Positions 11,101 through 26,100 of a stretch of 64,000 nucleotides of DNA are shown in pieces. Position 1 is the first letter of the stretch, and each line of letters begins with the position of its first letter. A program made the translations under genes and the position numbers. The DNA comes from Lycocorax pyrrhopterus obiensis. Lineage: Eukaryota > Chordata > Aves > Passeriformes > Paradisaeidae. Where the stretch lies: NCBI GenBank assembly GCA_014706295.1, contig JACSVZ010000011.1, positions 14,019,329 through 14,083,328 on the forward strand, written 5' to 3'. The notes below the pieces were generated by a model. It was not told where the DNA came from. It ran no database searches and saw nothing but the letters and a program-made list of their open reading frames with translations.

Positions 11101-14100
11101 AAAGCTGAATCTGTCCTTGCCATGGGGGAATATAAATCACATTGCAAGCCTATAGATTTCCTACAGACTTTGGATAAGGTACTTCATTTGTTAAATAACA
11201 GCAAGGGGAATCAACTTGCAGGATTTAATCTTCATTGGCATAATCTCAGCTAATCCCAGGGGGTACCATATGTCAACTGGCAACACATCACCTTCCCTTC
11301 ACACTCGGGATCTCCAGCTACAGACCTCTGGGTTCTCTCTTCCACTGATGGACAGATCCAAATGAAACCCAGAAAACAAGAGGTTTTGCCTCCACTTTTC
11401 TAAGCTTGCCTTGAAAAGCTTTTAAAGACCCATTTTCTGCAGCTTTTTTAATGACTCACTTTCAGCTATTCATTCAGTTAAAATCACAAACTCATCATTA
11501 TCTGGCTACACTCCATCAACCCCCAATTCCTTCTTTCCTTCTCCTACCAGCAGCCAGAGCTCACTCCATTCTGTTTCCTTCACAGAGGATTCATTTTCCA
11601 CTTCCAAACAATCCTAATGGGACATCCAAACTGATGATACATCTATTAAATTCACCAACTTTAACTCAAAGTGAAGGTAAATGCAGGTGACAATTTGCTC
11701 TCTGTGCAGTAACTTTTCAAGAACTCTTCACTACCATCTTCATTTCTGTTACCGGCAATTGAAATTACTTAAGATATCCTGAAAGAGCTTTTGTCCCCCT
11801 CAGATAGAGAAAACACATTCACACAACTACAGCCTCATGGTTTTTCCTGGGTATTTCTTCCCCTTTTACCCTAAAACCTTTTACCCTTCTGAATATGGTC
11901 CCTCACAGAAATACAATCATGCCAGCACCTCCATCCTCTCTTTTTTACTTAAGTCCAAAGAGATGCAAGAGATGCTCAAATGAAAAGCACTCGAGAACTG
12001 GCACAACAGTACTTGGAAATACATCTTCAGGACATGCAGGAGAGCATTATTTCCTCTTGCAGGTGTAAGGAACTGCACAAATCTGGAATTTGAGGCAACC
12101 CAGGAGCTATTTTGCTGTCCAAATGCATTCAAACTTCAGTCAAATGAGATTCTGGAGAGTGAAATGAGCCTCTAAACACCAGGAACAATATTGCTTCAAT
12201 CTTTTCAGGTCTTATTTAAAGATGGCAAATGTGATGATTTGGAATTTGAAGAAATCTATGAAGTCTGAGGAGCTAGGAACTGTGATACATAACCAGCCTA
12301 AACCTTGAGAGGCCTGTCCAGTTTAATGAATCCTAAAGAAGAATAAACTCCAAACAAAAGCACATTGGATTTCTCATTATTCCAATTACTCTAGTTTCAC
12401 CACAAATGTTGAATATGGAGTAGCTGCAATTAGATTTTTCTTCTGGTCAGCAAACACAAATCAGTTTATTGATCTGTTTACACAGCTGGAGGTTTGATTT
12501 GCTGCATCACACGCATCTTTTTTATTTCACTGCAGCTTTTTCTTTAGTAATACGTAAGGCTACATTCTACCGAGGCAATTTGCAACCCCAGCCCCCGGAG
12601 AAATGCATCCACTCTCCAGAAAACTTGCATCAGTTGACAAAACAGCAGTTTTAACTTAGCAAAATCCCATTAACCCTCCAAATTAATACTGCAAGGCAGC
12701 AGCAGGGGGTTGTGTAGGAGCTGAGGAAGGTTGACACCGGTGTGTTTGGGGAGGACATGAGATGAGTGTAGGACGTGAAGTGTGCTCACATGACAGGACT
12801 GACACACTCCAGAGGAGATTCTGCCCATCTGCTTTCCTGAGGAGAGACAGAGAATGGCTTGGAAGGAAAATGCTCCCATCCAGTGGCCATGAAACATTGG
12901 ATCAGCTAAACCCTATCAGCCTTGCCTTTAATCCCAGTGCTGCAACAACAAATCCTGCTCTTTTGTGCCACAACAATGCCACAAAAATGAAGAGAAGTCA
13001 CCAATACTTGCACTTCTGTTCCTCTAGAAAATAATTTCAAATGCGATGCAGTTTGAGTACAACCTCTGCTCCCTTTGTTAGACTGTGTTCCTTCAGAAGG
13101 AAAAAGTTCTGGTGTCTTTCTGCAGAGAAGCATAGAATGGTTTGGGTTGAGAGGGACCTTAAAGATCATCTAGTCCAAATCCCCTGCCATGGACAGGGAC
13201 ACCGTGCACTATCCCAGGTTGCTCCAAGCTCCATCCAACCTGCCCCAACCACTGCCAGGGATAGGGCAGCCACAGCTTCTCTGGGCAACCTCTGCCAAGG
13301 CCTCACCACCCGCACATACCTTAACAAAAGGTGGAATAGCCATATTTTGAGCTGAATCTCAGCAGTACCAGCTAAATGACAACACAGACTTCCTATAGGT
13401 GATCAGCTTTTCTAACAGCTGCAACCATGTCCTCTGTCTGGGATACCTGGTGCAGTGTCTGGTTCAAAAACCTAATTTCTCATGAGAAGATCCCTGGATA
13501 CAGACTCATTTAACACTGGAGACTATTGACCTCATGCTGGAGGGAGGACTAAACATTCTCTGAAAGTAATGTCTCTAACTCTAGAATTTAGCACAGTGAC
13601 TAAAAACATGATCCAGCAGAATTTAAAAGGAAAGAAAAAAAAGGGGGGGGAGCAGAAGAGATGGACAAAGCTGCCAAGGGATCTTCTGGTTAGTTGTATG
13701 CAAATAAAAGAAGGAACAATCATCTGACTCCAAGCTCTGCTTTTAGTCTGGACAGTACCCACTTAAGGAAGGATACATACTGATTTCCTGACTCCTACTT
13801 AAGTTACATGTTGTTTTCAAGAGAAGAAAGACAATGTTTATGAGGAAGGTGAGGGAAAGGCCTGGATCTCCCTTGACAGTCAGTTTTTACAAAAACATGA
13901 AGCACAAAGCATGTTATCACAGCTGCAAAAGATGGCTCTTAGGCCAAAAATACTGTATCCCAGTCCCACTGATTCCTAGGATGAGTCTGAGTGAGTGCTG
14001 CAGAAGCCTCAAAGCACCAAAGAGACTGAGGAGCCCCACAGCAGCACACAGGTTCCTGCAAGTTTCTCCTACAGAAAACCATCTGATGTCTACTTTGAAG

Positions 14101-17100
14101 TTTCCCAAGATAAAACAGATTTATTGGGAATAAGCCTGCCCCAACAAATAGACTGGGTTTAATGCATCCACTTGGTCAGAGGGAACTGCCTTCACATCGT
14201 GCCCTTATCACCATTAACAGCAACGCTCCATGCCACAGGAGATGAACACATTCCTGTTGTCATTCCCATTTGATGCTGCACTCCCCATTGTGCCAGCACA
14301 GACAGCTTGGTTTGTGCAAAGTGAGCCAAATCAGGGAGTTTTTGTAAATTTTTCAGCTGGGGTTTTCAGCCCAGCCATTCCTTGGAATGACTCACCAGAT
14401 GGCTGCAGAAGTAGCTACATCAACCCAAGAGAGCGACTGGAACAGAGTCCAGAATTAGCAGCACTTCGACCAAGTATGAAACCCATCCCACAGCCTGTCT
14501 TACAGCCTCAATGACAATGGGAGCAACTACCATGGTGGGGAGTGTGGCTCTGGTCCCTCAGGAACGCCAGCTGCTGCTTCTGAGGGTGCACCAGCATTCC
14601 CAACAAAAGCATCTCCTGGACTTCTAAGCTGCATAAAACACAGGGCACATCACCCATCTGCAATTCCAGCCCGGCTAGATAACAAACTCAGGGGAAAGCA
14701 GCCTCCTTTACAATGCCTTAAAGAGCTCTCGAGTGTGTTATGTTTTATTCAGACTCAGGCTCCAAGCCTGGAGGAGGAGGAGGAGGAGAAGAAAGAGATC
14801 CTACTCTGAGTGTCACTTAGGCTGGGTGATTTCGTGCAGTGATCTGCTCTGTGTGATTAAATCCCTCCACCACCCCTGCTTGTTATTCACATCAGCATAA
14901 AAGCTATTGAGGCGCTGGCCACGCCGCATGTGGGGAACAAACAACGTGCTCGTCTCTGGTTTGAACAGCCAGCCCACCTCTCTCCCCTGCAGCTGATGCA
15001 AGCACGGACCTGGCGAGCGCCACAGAGAGCTCCCAACACGTGTTAGAAACAAACCCTGACCTGTGTGACTGCTGTGAATCTCCTCACCCAATAGCTGGAC
15101 CTAGGCAGGGCTGGGAGCCAACGCTCTGGAGGCAGAGCAGCTTTCTTTTGATCTGCTGATCAAAATGACCAGATTTTGGATACCAGAGCAGAGTTCCTGA
15201 ATTTTACTCTGCCTTCCATGGGAGCTGCTGTAAAGGGGTCACCAAAGCCTGCACTGCAAACAAGTTAACAAATTTATTTTCTTTTCATAAAAATGACTCA
15301 ATCTAACACATATGCATGGTGCTGAAAGCAGGGCACACCTCTCCAGCTTCTATCATTTTTCAGAATAGCTGCAACTTAAAATTCTGATGGTTTTAGTGGC
15401 AGACAAGTGACATGCTGTTAGTTTTGAGAAGGAAATTAACTGGACTTGATGCTCTGACATCCTTTCCAACCTTAATGATTCTAAGAAGGTCCTCAAGAAC
15501 TCTCTTCATAGCATTACCCATTTATGCATGTTGCACCAGTCTTGTCTAATTTAGGAGATTCCCACATGACATCGGAAAACAGAAAGTGTCAACTCCAAAG
15601 GAGCAGGTTGGGGACAGCAACTGTGACACAAGACATGGCAAACCAGCCTAGGGCTGTGCTGGGGCTCCAGTACCACCAGGTTTGCACCGTCCCAGGCATG
15701 GTTCAGCCCCCAAACAATTGCAACGAGGTGATCAAAACCAACTGGTTCAAAAGAGCTGGAACAAAAAGTTTCCAATGAAAAGATGAAATGTGCTAAAGTC
15801 TGCACAGGGCAGATTCCCAAGCATTCAGCATTAATTTGTTGATGTGGGGAGGAGGAATAAGGGAAGGATGAAAGAGGAAAATACAACAGCCCTTTAATAA
15901 TCCAGAGCATTATAAGTATGCGCAGCCATCTGGTGCGGTGAACTTCTATAACCCAGCTTTTCGAATGGAAATAGCCAGCCCATTTTCCCTGTACAGGCAC
16001 TGAGTATTCAGATGGAATCATGCACCAAAATTACAGCAGCTACAAAAACAATAAACACAAAGCTTTTCTCTCCAGCCAGGGGCGGCTCTTCTAAGTGCAA
16101 TGCTTAGGGAATAGCTGTTAAAATGGGGTAATACCACATTTCAGCTTGGATCGCTTTACGTCTCTTAAAAATGTGTCAGCAAGTTACAGTGCACACAGGG
16201 GACTTTAACCACTACCTTGACTGAAAAATTGTCCATTGAGGAAGATCAGGGTTAAGAGACCTGGACTTGGAAGGATGAAGGTGCAAAGATGAGATCACCA
16301 AGTATACAGTGCTGGAGATTGCCATGAAAACAGGAAGAGTCAGAAATTTCCGAAGGTATTGCTATAGCACCAGCTCCCAGCAGTATTTGCAGTAACTAAA
16401 CTGGAAAATACCTTTCCCAGTCTGTTCCTAACATATGGGCATGCTGACATCTTCAGTGCTTTTATTCTCAAAAACTCAAATTTCAGCTAACTGATGTTCT
16501 CTCACTCTGAACTATTACCTTAAGAGAGTACTGGCTGTGAACTGGAGCTGAAGTCAATACGTGTTTCTACGTACAAATTCAGAGTAAGAGCTTAATTAAG
16601 AAATGGTGGTTCCCGACAGGGAGGAAAGATCTTCCCCAGGGAGGAAGAATATCTTTCATCACGCTGATTAGTGCAGTGGTGGGGGGATGAACAGATAAGC
16701 TTACAACCTCCCACGTACATACAACCCCCTCCTGCAAGCTCCAAGCTGTCGGTGCACAAGCCCTGGGCGCTTACGAGGGAATGAACAAGGGGGAATAAAT
16801 CCTAAGACAGTCTTAGCTGCCAGTCCAACCCTGTCCTGCTCCCTGGCTAGCACCAGCTCTCCTCTGCTGCCTACTGGACAGCTCCTTTAACCTCCTCGAG
16901 CCCAAACACAGCACACAGATGAATCACAGAATCATAAAATATCCTGAGCTGGAAGGAACCCACAACGATCAAGATGAGGACCTGTGCTGCAAACATCAGC
17001 AATGTCCAAGCCCCAGCTGCCCCACTGTGTAGCTTGACTCTCCTTTCTTCCTTACAGTCACTCTTCCAGTTTTAATCAGAATCCAACCCCGGCATGGTTT

Positions 17101-20100
17101 CAGAGGAGGTGAAATGACGCCTCTTTCATCTGAATATTTCCTGAAAGCCCAGGTTTAGTGCTTCCCAAGCTAGGTGAGTGTTGCCCAATGCCATTCCTGG
17201 TTTTCTCTCAGAAAGCACTGTTTTGGGTAGGCCAGGTGGATATAACCCATTTTTAAGTAAACAAAACATCAGGAGACACTCTAAGTAGGCTTGCTTGGTT
17301 AACCACAACTCAGTCCTGTGTCACCGGTTTATAATTGTCTTTCCTGGCACTATTTGGGACATTTTTGTTAGAATTCAGAGCAGGATAACTGTTCTGGATC
17401 CCATTCCAATACACTTCTCTGTATTTTCTTCTCAAATTTCTTTCAGCATCCTGACTATTCAGTGATGGAGACAGAGATCCTGCTGAAAAACAAAGTATGT
17501 CATTGACACTGCACCCAGCTGCACATACACAAGGAGGAAAAAGGACAAATCAAAAATTCCTAACTTAACACATTCCTAATTCTGCAGCTATAATCTTATA
17601 CCAGCATGATCTTTTTCCTTGTTAAAATCCTACCCTTTTCTTACCTACATTGTTGGTAAGAAAAGAAGATTAAAACATTTCAGTTTGCTATGTGGAATCA
17701 TACTACCTACTGTTGAGCCTGGTTCAAAAAGACTGTGGAGAAGATCCAGGTGAGAGCTGCCAAGATAGCCATGGGTCCTGGACACACAGCCTTCAAGAAG
17801 GGGTGAAAGGAGCTGGACTTGTTCAGCCTGACAAAGTGAAGTTTAAGGGCAATCTAATAGCATATTACATTTATTTAAAAGTAGTTACAAGGATTACAGA
17901 ACCACACAGCAGGTCCAAACAAGGGGCAACAGGGAGAAGCTGCGCCTTGGAAGGTCTGTATCAGGAAATACCAGGGGAAGGGTGGTGCAGCCCTGGAAAA
18001 GGTCACCGAGGAGGTGGAGGATCTTCATCCCTGAAGCCCTTCAAGACTCAGGAAGACAAAGTCACAGCCAACATGACCTAGTGCTGGCAACACTCCTGTC
18101 TCAAGCTGAATGGGATTAGAGCTCTCCAAAGGTCTCTTGTAACCAAGGTTCTATTACTCAAGTGCTTCTCCTCCCTGCCCCCAGCCAGCACTGTCATATC
18201 TCCTCCACAGCAGCAGCACATCCCTCCTTCCAACACATATCCCTGCCCAGGCTCCATCCCACATGCTTAACAGGGTCAAGTGTGCCATGAATGCTTCAGA
18301 AATAAACATGTGCTGATCAGCTCTGGGTAAATTTGGACAGATATTCAATTACCTTCCCTGCAGGAAAGATGTGCTTTAGTTCTCTCTCCTACTGAGCCAC
18401 TGACTTTATAAAATTCATAGCAACTTTGAGTCCTTCATATTGCTCAAACTGGGTTGACACCAACCTTAGAATTTAAATAGTAATTCCAAAAGACTGAAAG
18501 ACAGCACAGTTCCATAAACTTTGCTTCCTTGGGAAATCGGGGTGAAGGCAGGGCTGCACCAAACACACAAGGATCATCCAATCCATCCCATGGTCCCCCA
18601 AGGATCCACCTCAGATGCATCACTCCTGACAGATGACTGCCTCACTTGTTCTGCAAGACAGCTTCAGAAATCCTCTGGGTAAACATTTTTTAGGAGCAGG
18701 AGACACCAGTGTTGTAAAAAGTTCAGTGTGAATCTTTCTAAGTGCTGTTTAAGGCTCTTGTTTGACATAATCTGGAAAAGAGATTATTCCTTTTCCTCTT
18801 TGAAGCAGCCTTTTACATATTTGCAAACTGCTATGACAACACATTCTCTAGGCCAAACAGCCAAAAATGTTTTAGTCTTCCGGACACTGTGGTTTTTTGA
18901 CTCACAATTGTTTTTGTTGACCTTCTGTCAAGTCTCTCCACTTGGCCTGTGGTGTTTTTGAAGTCTGCTGCCCAGAAGTGTCAGAGCTTCAGCTTGGCAT
19001 CTGCAGCATCCACTAAACACAGCAGGATCACACCACACGCTGCCTTTCTGTTCATACACATCAGTACATTCACCTTTTCCCACAAGTACGATACTGCTCT
19101 CACATAATAGTTCGTGATTCATAGACAGATCCTTTTCTGAGAAGCCAACACCTCCTAATTTTCTGTTCTTCGCCTATTTTTGCACACTAACTTACTCTTA
19201 TTTAAAAAAAAAAACAACCTACACCTGCTACTGAATTGCTCAAATTTGATAGGGCTGTCTGGAACTCAATGCCCTTTGTAGCCCTTCCAATTCAATGCCA
19301 TCTGCAAATACAATGAACATAGCTGCACCTAAACTGGGTTGGTCAATAAACCCCCAAATACCTCTGGACCTTTGGCCATTTCTAGAGAACCACCATCACT
19401 ACATGTTCCACTTCGTTGATGAGCCACCGGTAAGTGAATGCCACTTTTAACGCAACAGGTTTGGGGAAATACAAGATTTGGTCCCCACACTCTCTGTGGT
19501 CACAGTTCATTTCCAAAAAGGGAGTTTTCAGAGACCATGGAACACTTTCATGAAAATAGCTGAAGATCTCTCCAATGTCAGATCCATTCTTGCCAAGCTC
19601 CAGTGCTAAACACTGCAGGTATGGGATCTCTTGTAACTTTGGAAGAGGACTTTGCCATGAAATTATTTTACATTCTCAACCAAGCATCAAGTTTTCTTTA
19701 ACTTTGCAATATCAGACTCTTGAACAAAACAGTAGCTGAAGAATGCCACCAAGAATTCCTGAAGCTTGTAAAGCTAAAAGCAAATGAAAGAAAGATGAAG
19801 GACTAAGTGTAGAGAGGTAAGAAACTGTAACCCAGGCACTCCTATCAGCACTGATAAAACAGTATATAAAGTCTTCTGAATCATCCCAGCTGTAATGAGG
19901 AAACTTCCTCACATCTGAGCTACATAATCATTCTCAAAATGATCAGACTGTTAAAAAGTCCCTTAGAAATTACTCTTCAGACACAGACGAAGGTAGGAAA
20001 CACACAACAGACAAAGGTAGGAAACACACAAACACTTTTATCAGAAAGCTCAATTCCACCTTTTGTGAGATATAAAATCAGACTCTTTGGTTAATCACAG

Positions 20101-23100
20101 GGAGTGCCTGAAGCACTGGTGCATTGGATGTGTAGGGAGTACCATGATTATGGAAGTTCACAAGCTGTAGACACACAGCCAGGCACGGGTCCACGCCAGC
20201 ACTTCGGGGAACCCTGCAGGAACAGCAGGTATCTCTTAACAGCCACCTCCAGAACGTTCTGCCTCTCCTTGACTTGTGTGAACGGCTCTCATGTCACCAA
20301 TCAACACTAATCTGGTGCATTAGTAAAAGCTCAGTTTTCAGGAAAATCTATCAAAACATCCATTTAAAATAACAAAGGTATTGGAAAACATGCCTGTTTT
20401 TTCTACCTTGTCATTCACTCAGGGCAGCAGGGGGGCGGTGAGAGCAGAGAGAGAGGAGCTCATGCTCCCAACCAGGGAACTCAGATGCACCACCGCCAGT
20501 ACGAGCCACCCCTTCCAGCTCCAAACAACTAACCCAGTTCCCTCTGCCTACAGCCTCAGCGCTGCAATTGCAATCTTGTCAGATTTAGGGATTTCAGGGA
20601 TTAGGTAAAGAGAGTGCCAAGAAAACCTCTGGGCTTAGGAAGCACCTTTTTAGCCCTCCAGCTCAACACAAACAGAAATTCCCCAGAACAGTCCTTGCAG
20701 TTGAAAAGAGATTTCAACTATGTGATATTAAAACCTTGACTTCCTACCTATGCCAAGCATGCTGCTTAACTCCTCCTTCATCACATCCCAGGGCAGGAGC
20801 ACACTGCAAATGCTAGGGAAGTCCTAAATTCCAGCCAGAGGAAATCTGAAACATCTTTCAACGCCAGATTGTTCCAAATAGATCAGGTTCAATTGCCTCT
20901 CTCCAAGGCAGGGTCAATTACAGGCCACAAAGTGCTTTGCAGCAAGGTACATGTTCACAGCCCTTCCCCACAGAGCTCAGTTTTGATTAAACAAAAGTGG
21001 CTTTTAACCTGCAGCAGGGGCAGCAGCTGGAAGTACAGCCAGGTGCCAGCTCTGCAAAAACTCAAAGCCTCAGCCTGGGGCTCAGAACAGAGTTAGGAAG
21101 ATGCTGTAATTTTCTCCAGAGTGCAGCACTTTCACAGCTCCGCCCTGAAACCTCACTTTAAAAACGTTTTATAGGTGCCAGCCACTGCTCCCTGTGCCCC
21201 TAGAGTTGCAATGCTGTCCTGCTGTTGTATTTCCATACAATCATCTGGGGCCTCAGGTCCTCAGCAGAGCAGTCCAGCAAATCCACCTGAAGCAGTGCAA
21301 GGTGTTACTCCAATCCACTCACCCCACAACTTGTGAGAAACTCCCATGTGTGCCACAGCAATAAGAGAACCAGACGAGTGCTCACACCCTGCTCAAGGGC
21401 TGCACCTGGCTCAAGCCCACCTACAGGAGCAGCTGAACTTCCAACACAGACTTCAACCCCATGGTAACCATTTCCAAGAAAGGGGAGAATTTAGGGACAT
21501 TTGCTGTATTTAGGGACAGGTTTCCTGCAGGATGCAGCTCTTCCCACTGCAGAATTAACACATATTCTCACTCTCTGAACCTTGGTCCTAAGTCAGTGAG
21601 TGTGCAGTAGCCTGTCTTGCCTCAAAATACACCTCCACTAAGGTATCAGAAAAACAACACATCTGAGCCACAGCTGGAAAACCAAGGATTCAATCAGCCA
21701 AAGGTAAAAGAGGAAACGGCCTAGGCTATTTTTAGGCAAATGTAAAGGAGTCAAGGACACCAATGGTAGCCGATAGATGAAATCCTTTCTGTTAATAATG
21801 TGTATTCTGTACAGAGGCAGCTTAATATTCTTTTTTACCCTACCAATGTCCCTTTATCCCTACATTCCTAATTCTGCAGAAATACCATTCCACCATTAAC
21901 AGGATTTTATAGGGCCCACAGATGAAGGAATGAAAATATATGTCAAATCATAGCACTGTTGTAAATCCTTTCCCCTCAGATGTGGCTCTTGCCTTCCATC
22001 CTTATATTACGTGCCATACACTGTGCACCACTTCCCCAAACCCAATCTTTCATCCCAAAAATCTTAACCAAAATACTCAGCTGTTGCCTGTCACTCTGCC
22101 TTGAACCTACTGATATGGACAGCAGCCCTAAGGAAAAAGGGCTGTGAATGAAATCACTGGGAAAAAGCCCACATTCCTCTTCCCCATGGAGATTCCTTCC
22201 CTGCTTTCTTTGTTTCAAGAGGCTTTCAGGCTTAGACAGAGTTTCCACCCTGTCCTGATGACATGCACAATTCTGTGAAATATAAACTGTTAACAGTGAG
22301 TGTTGCAGACTGCAGCAGTATGGAAATGGCAGATGTAGGCAAAGAAAGATCATCCCTCTCCCTGCTTACCCTGCCCTAGCATTTGGGGTTCTCCTCACTG
22401 CTGTGCTGCAAAATGAGCTGAAGCACACAGTAAAAAGGCAAAAGGAGTGATTTTGAAAAAGGTCCTTGTGACACCAATTCCATTGGAGGAAACAACCTTC
22501 AAAAAGAACCTTAAGATGCAGCCAGAGTGAGGGGAATTGATTTTCAAATGCATACACTGGTTTCAAAGCCCTTTCACTGAGAAAGGTGTTTCTTTACCCT
22601 TAAATAAAGTGTTTACCAATGCAGCATGCTGAGTTTTTGCAGGAGCATGGTCACTGATACCATGCAGGAGGATGGGAGGATTTTCCAGCTTTTAATTGAG
22701 GATATCACGTTTCCAAAGATGTCCCTTCCTGCAGCGAGAGAGATCTGGACAAACACTTCAGCTCTTGGAGATGGAGCAACACAAACACACCTATCCTCAC
22801 ACCCACTGAGCTGGTGCATTAAAAGAAAACAAAGAGCAGAAGCCAAGAGAAGTCCATTTATTGGGCTGGCCTCGGTGTTCTGTGCCTGGCTTGGAGAGGA
22901 GCTTTCATCCTGTTCAAGTGCTCCAGCTCTTCAAAGGAGAGCAGAGTGCCCTTTTCAGCAGAGCCCTGCAACTGCAGCTCGCCAACACTCTTGTTCTACT
23001 TCAAAATCACCGCTTTCACACAGCCATGTGAAATGCAAAAGCACATTCCTCTGTAAATGGATGGGTTTTTACTTTTTCCAGGCAAAGGGCTCAACAATTT

Positions 23101-26100
23101 ATACAAAAAACAATTCTTCCCTACGCGGGAAAAAAAAAGCCAGCTCTAGTTTTTAGAAAAAAAATGCCTGCATTACTCTAAGAACAGGACTTTTGTAAAA
23201 CACTTCTACCATCTAACATGCCTCACAGGAAAAAACAGCAGCTGCTCTAAGTAAAAAGCTCTTTCTTCCCCCAAGAAGGCTAAAATGTGGTCCTAGAGAC
23301 CTGTATGCTCATGCCAATAAGTACTGCAAATGCGTTTTAAAACCTTGCCTTCAGCTGCCCTGTCCCTGTTTTCCGTGTTACACTATATTCAACAGCTTGG
23401 GCCACTCAAACTCCAGGGAAAAGAATGGAAAATTGGCCACCCTGCTGCTTTGAAATCTCTCCTCTCTTCTGGCACAGACATCAGAGACAAAGGTGATGAC
23501 TGCCCTGCAAAAGCATCTAATGGGTCTAAAGACCGTCTTGGCACAGCCACGGAGGGCAACACCACATGTCAGTGTGACCTTCTGGGGACCCCACAAGCGA
23601 GGGGTCCTGCTGCATTCAGACCCTCCCAGGCACTGAGCCAATGGAGAACTTCCAGAAGAATCAGATGGCTTTGCACTGAGCTCCTCTTAGAGCAAAGAGC
23701 AGCTCTACAGTTTGCAAAGGTAAATCTTCAATACAGGGAGGCACCTACCAGCTTTTCTGGCCTCTTGTACATACATGACTTTATCTCCTGCATTAAAAAA
23801 ATACATATAGGACCAAGGGAGCATTAGAGGGCAGTGGTGCTTCTCTGTTCCCAGCTATATTTTAAACTTGCTTTGAATGTTTTCCCAAAGACATACTCCA
23901 GTCCAATTTCAGGGAAGCCAGGCTGCCTTACTGCCCATCTTAAACAGGAGATGTGCTACTATGAGATCACCAGGGACAGAATTTCCCTCTTTCAGGGCAG
24001 TTGCTACCCTTTAACCAATTTACTTAGCACATAACATATTACACAAAACTTGATGATACATAACATTAAAGGTATGAACTGCAGGAAAAAGCATGGACAC
24101 ATTTCTGAGGCAAACGAAGTATAAAATACTTGATTTTTTCCTAAACTGGTATATTTTGATAAAGCAGTTTTACTTTTATCATCAAAACAACAAAAGACTG
24201 ATATTTTTTTTAATTACATAGGCATATGTAATTCATTTTAAGTGGCCAAAAGTACAAACATGCAGGAATCACTCCAGGACTGGAAGCCAGCCAGACCTGC
24301 CACAGCATCAATGCAAAACTTACTGCATTGCAAAACTTATGTACAAAGCCTCATCCAAAGTTTCAGAATGTTTGTCCTACACTGACTGAATTCTCCTGCA
24401 AAGTGATAAGGCTTATGGAGAGATTTTCTGTGATATGCAAGTATAATTTTTTTCCTCTCCTATAGGAGATCATTTTTACAGAAAAATACAAGGATGCCGA
24501 ATAGAAAGCTGAGTTGCCACTATACATTCCCATCTGCGCTTTTAGGGGAAGGAGGTTACCAACAATAATTATAGTTTCTTTTTGTTGCTTGTGCCTTTTT
24601 TAGATTAAGTTTGTCATTTGATAGGAAATCTAACCACAGTCATCATCATTCCTAATACAATGACTGATCAGTCCCTCTGGGGCAGGATGAGCCATTCAGC
24701 AACCAGCTCCTAACTGAGTCACAAGCAGTCTGGGTTCAGGCTCTACCATATTCTCTCTCAAAACATTGAATAAATGCAGGAAATTAATATTAAAATTTGA
24801 CAAGCCTGTCACCTGTCTCCTCCACTATGTATCACAAGGGATTTGAGGGACTACAAGTCCTCCACAGTCTTTTAACCAGCCCCCACAATGAGGACAATTA
24901 CAAGGATACTTTGGAAACGCTCTGCAGACGTGCTTGGGTAAGGACTCATCCTGTAAGCACGCATCAGCTGCCTTGGAATGGCTTTATTTTTATCTTGCTT
25001 TCAGCCAGGTAGCACAGGTAGTTTGTTTGCTAATGCACTGCCTGTACTCTCCGTGCTTTCTGCTTCTGCTATCAGCTGCAGTCAGGAAAAACTGCCTGGG
25101 GAGAAAGTGGTTTGTCTTTTTACTCACACAGACTGAGTTTGTTGTTATGGGAACACCATTCATGCTACTCATCCAGAGTGACTTGGTTTTCCTGTAACTA
25201 AGGGCATTCTTCCAGCCTGAATCTATCCATACAGGATCTGCAGAGTTTACTCAACACCTGCATATAACTTGGTGCTTTAAACTCCAAGTTAGGGCAGAAG
25301 ACCATAAAGATTCTGAATGTTCAAGGAGAGAAAAGTACAAATGCAATGCACATACAATTTGCAAGTTAGGCTTCTCCTTTGGCTCAAAAATTTGTGGCAT
25401 AGGGACCTCTTTATCCACAATTGGCACTTTTTAGTGTCATTCTCTCCATCAGTGTGTCTTCCATGAATTCATCCAGTTGCTCTTCAAACTCAGGCAAACT
25501 TCCAAGGTCCACAGACCTTGTTTTCATCCTCTGAAGAAGTCTGTATCATCAGAGACTGTGAAGGCTTGTTAGGGAACTTTTCTCCTGCTGGCTTTTAGGC
25601 AGAAGGGAACAGATCCTTCAAACTTCAGTTTTTGTCCTTCCCTATGGAACTGACCATGTATTTCACATTTGTGCCTATCAGCAAACTGCTGATTCATGCG
25701 AAGGCCACTACCACAATACAGCTGCAAAGTTCCTTCAAGAGATTTTGGTGAGGATTTTTATCAAAAACCACTGGAAAATCAAAGTCACACAAAACCAGAA
25801 CATCTCTCCACAGGCTGCTAAGTCCCTTGCAGAGCTCCTACAGACTTGCAAAGCCCAACTTCCTTCATATATCAAGCACGTCTCTCCTAACAGCTCATTC
25901 ATCAATGCATCCTCTAGCACCACTATTTAGAACAAGCTTTTTTGGTTATTTGATTAAGACAAGTTCCCACAGCAGCACACACCAACCTCACCCACTGTGA
26001 GCACACCGCAAAAAGCTGATTCTGTTCTATGAACAGGAGAACCGCCTATGAGAGAAATGATTTGCCCAGATCAGATATCAAAACCAGAACAAGCCATACA

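Noticed and set aside
19280..19440. Possible old antisense CR1 (GCCATCTGCAAATACAATGA)
   Set aside because: One phrase resembles the antisense of the CR1 reverse-transcriptase end, but the surrounding sequence does not align well by eye.
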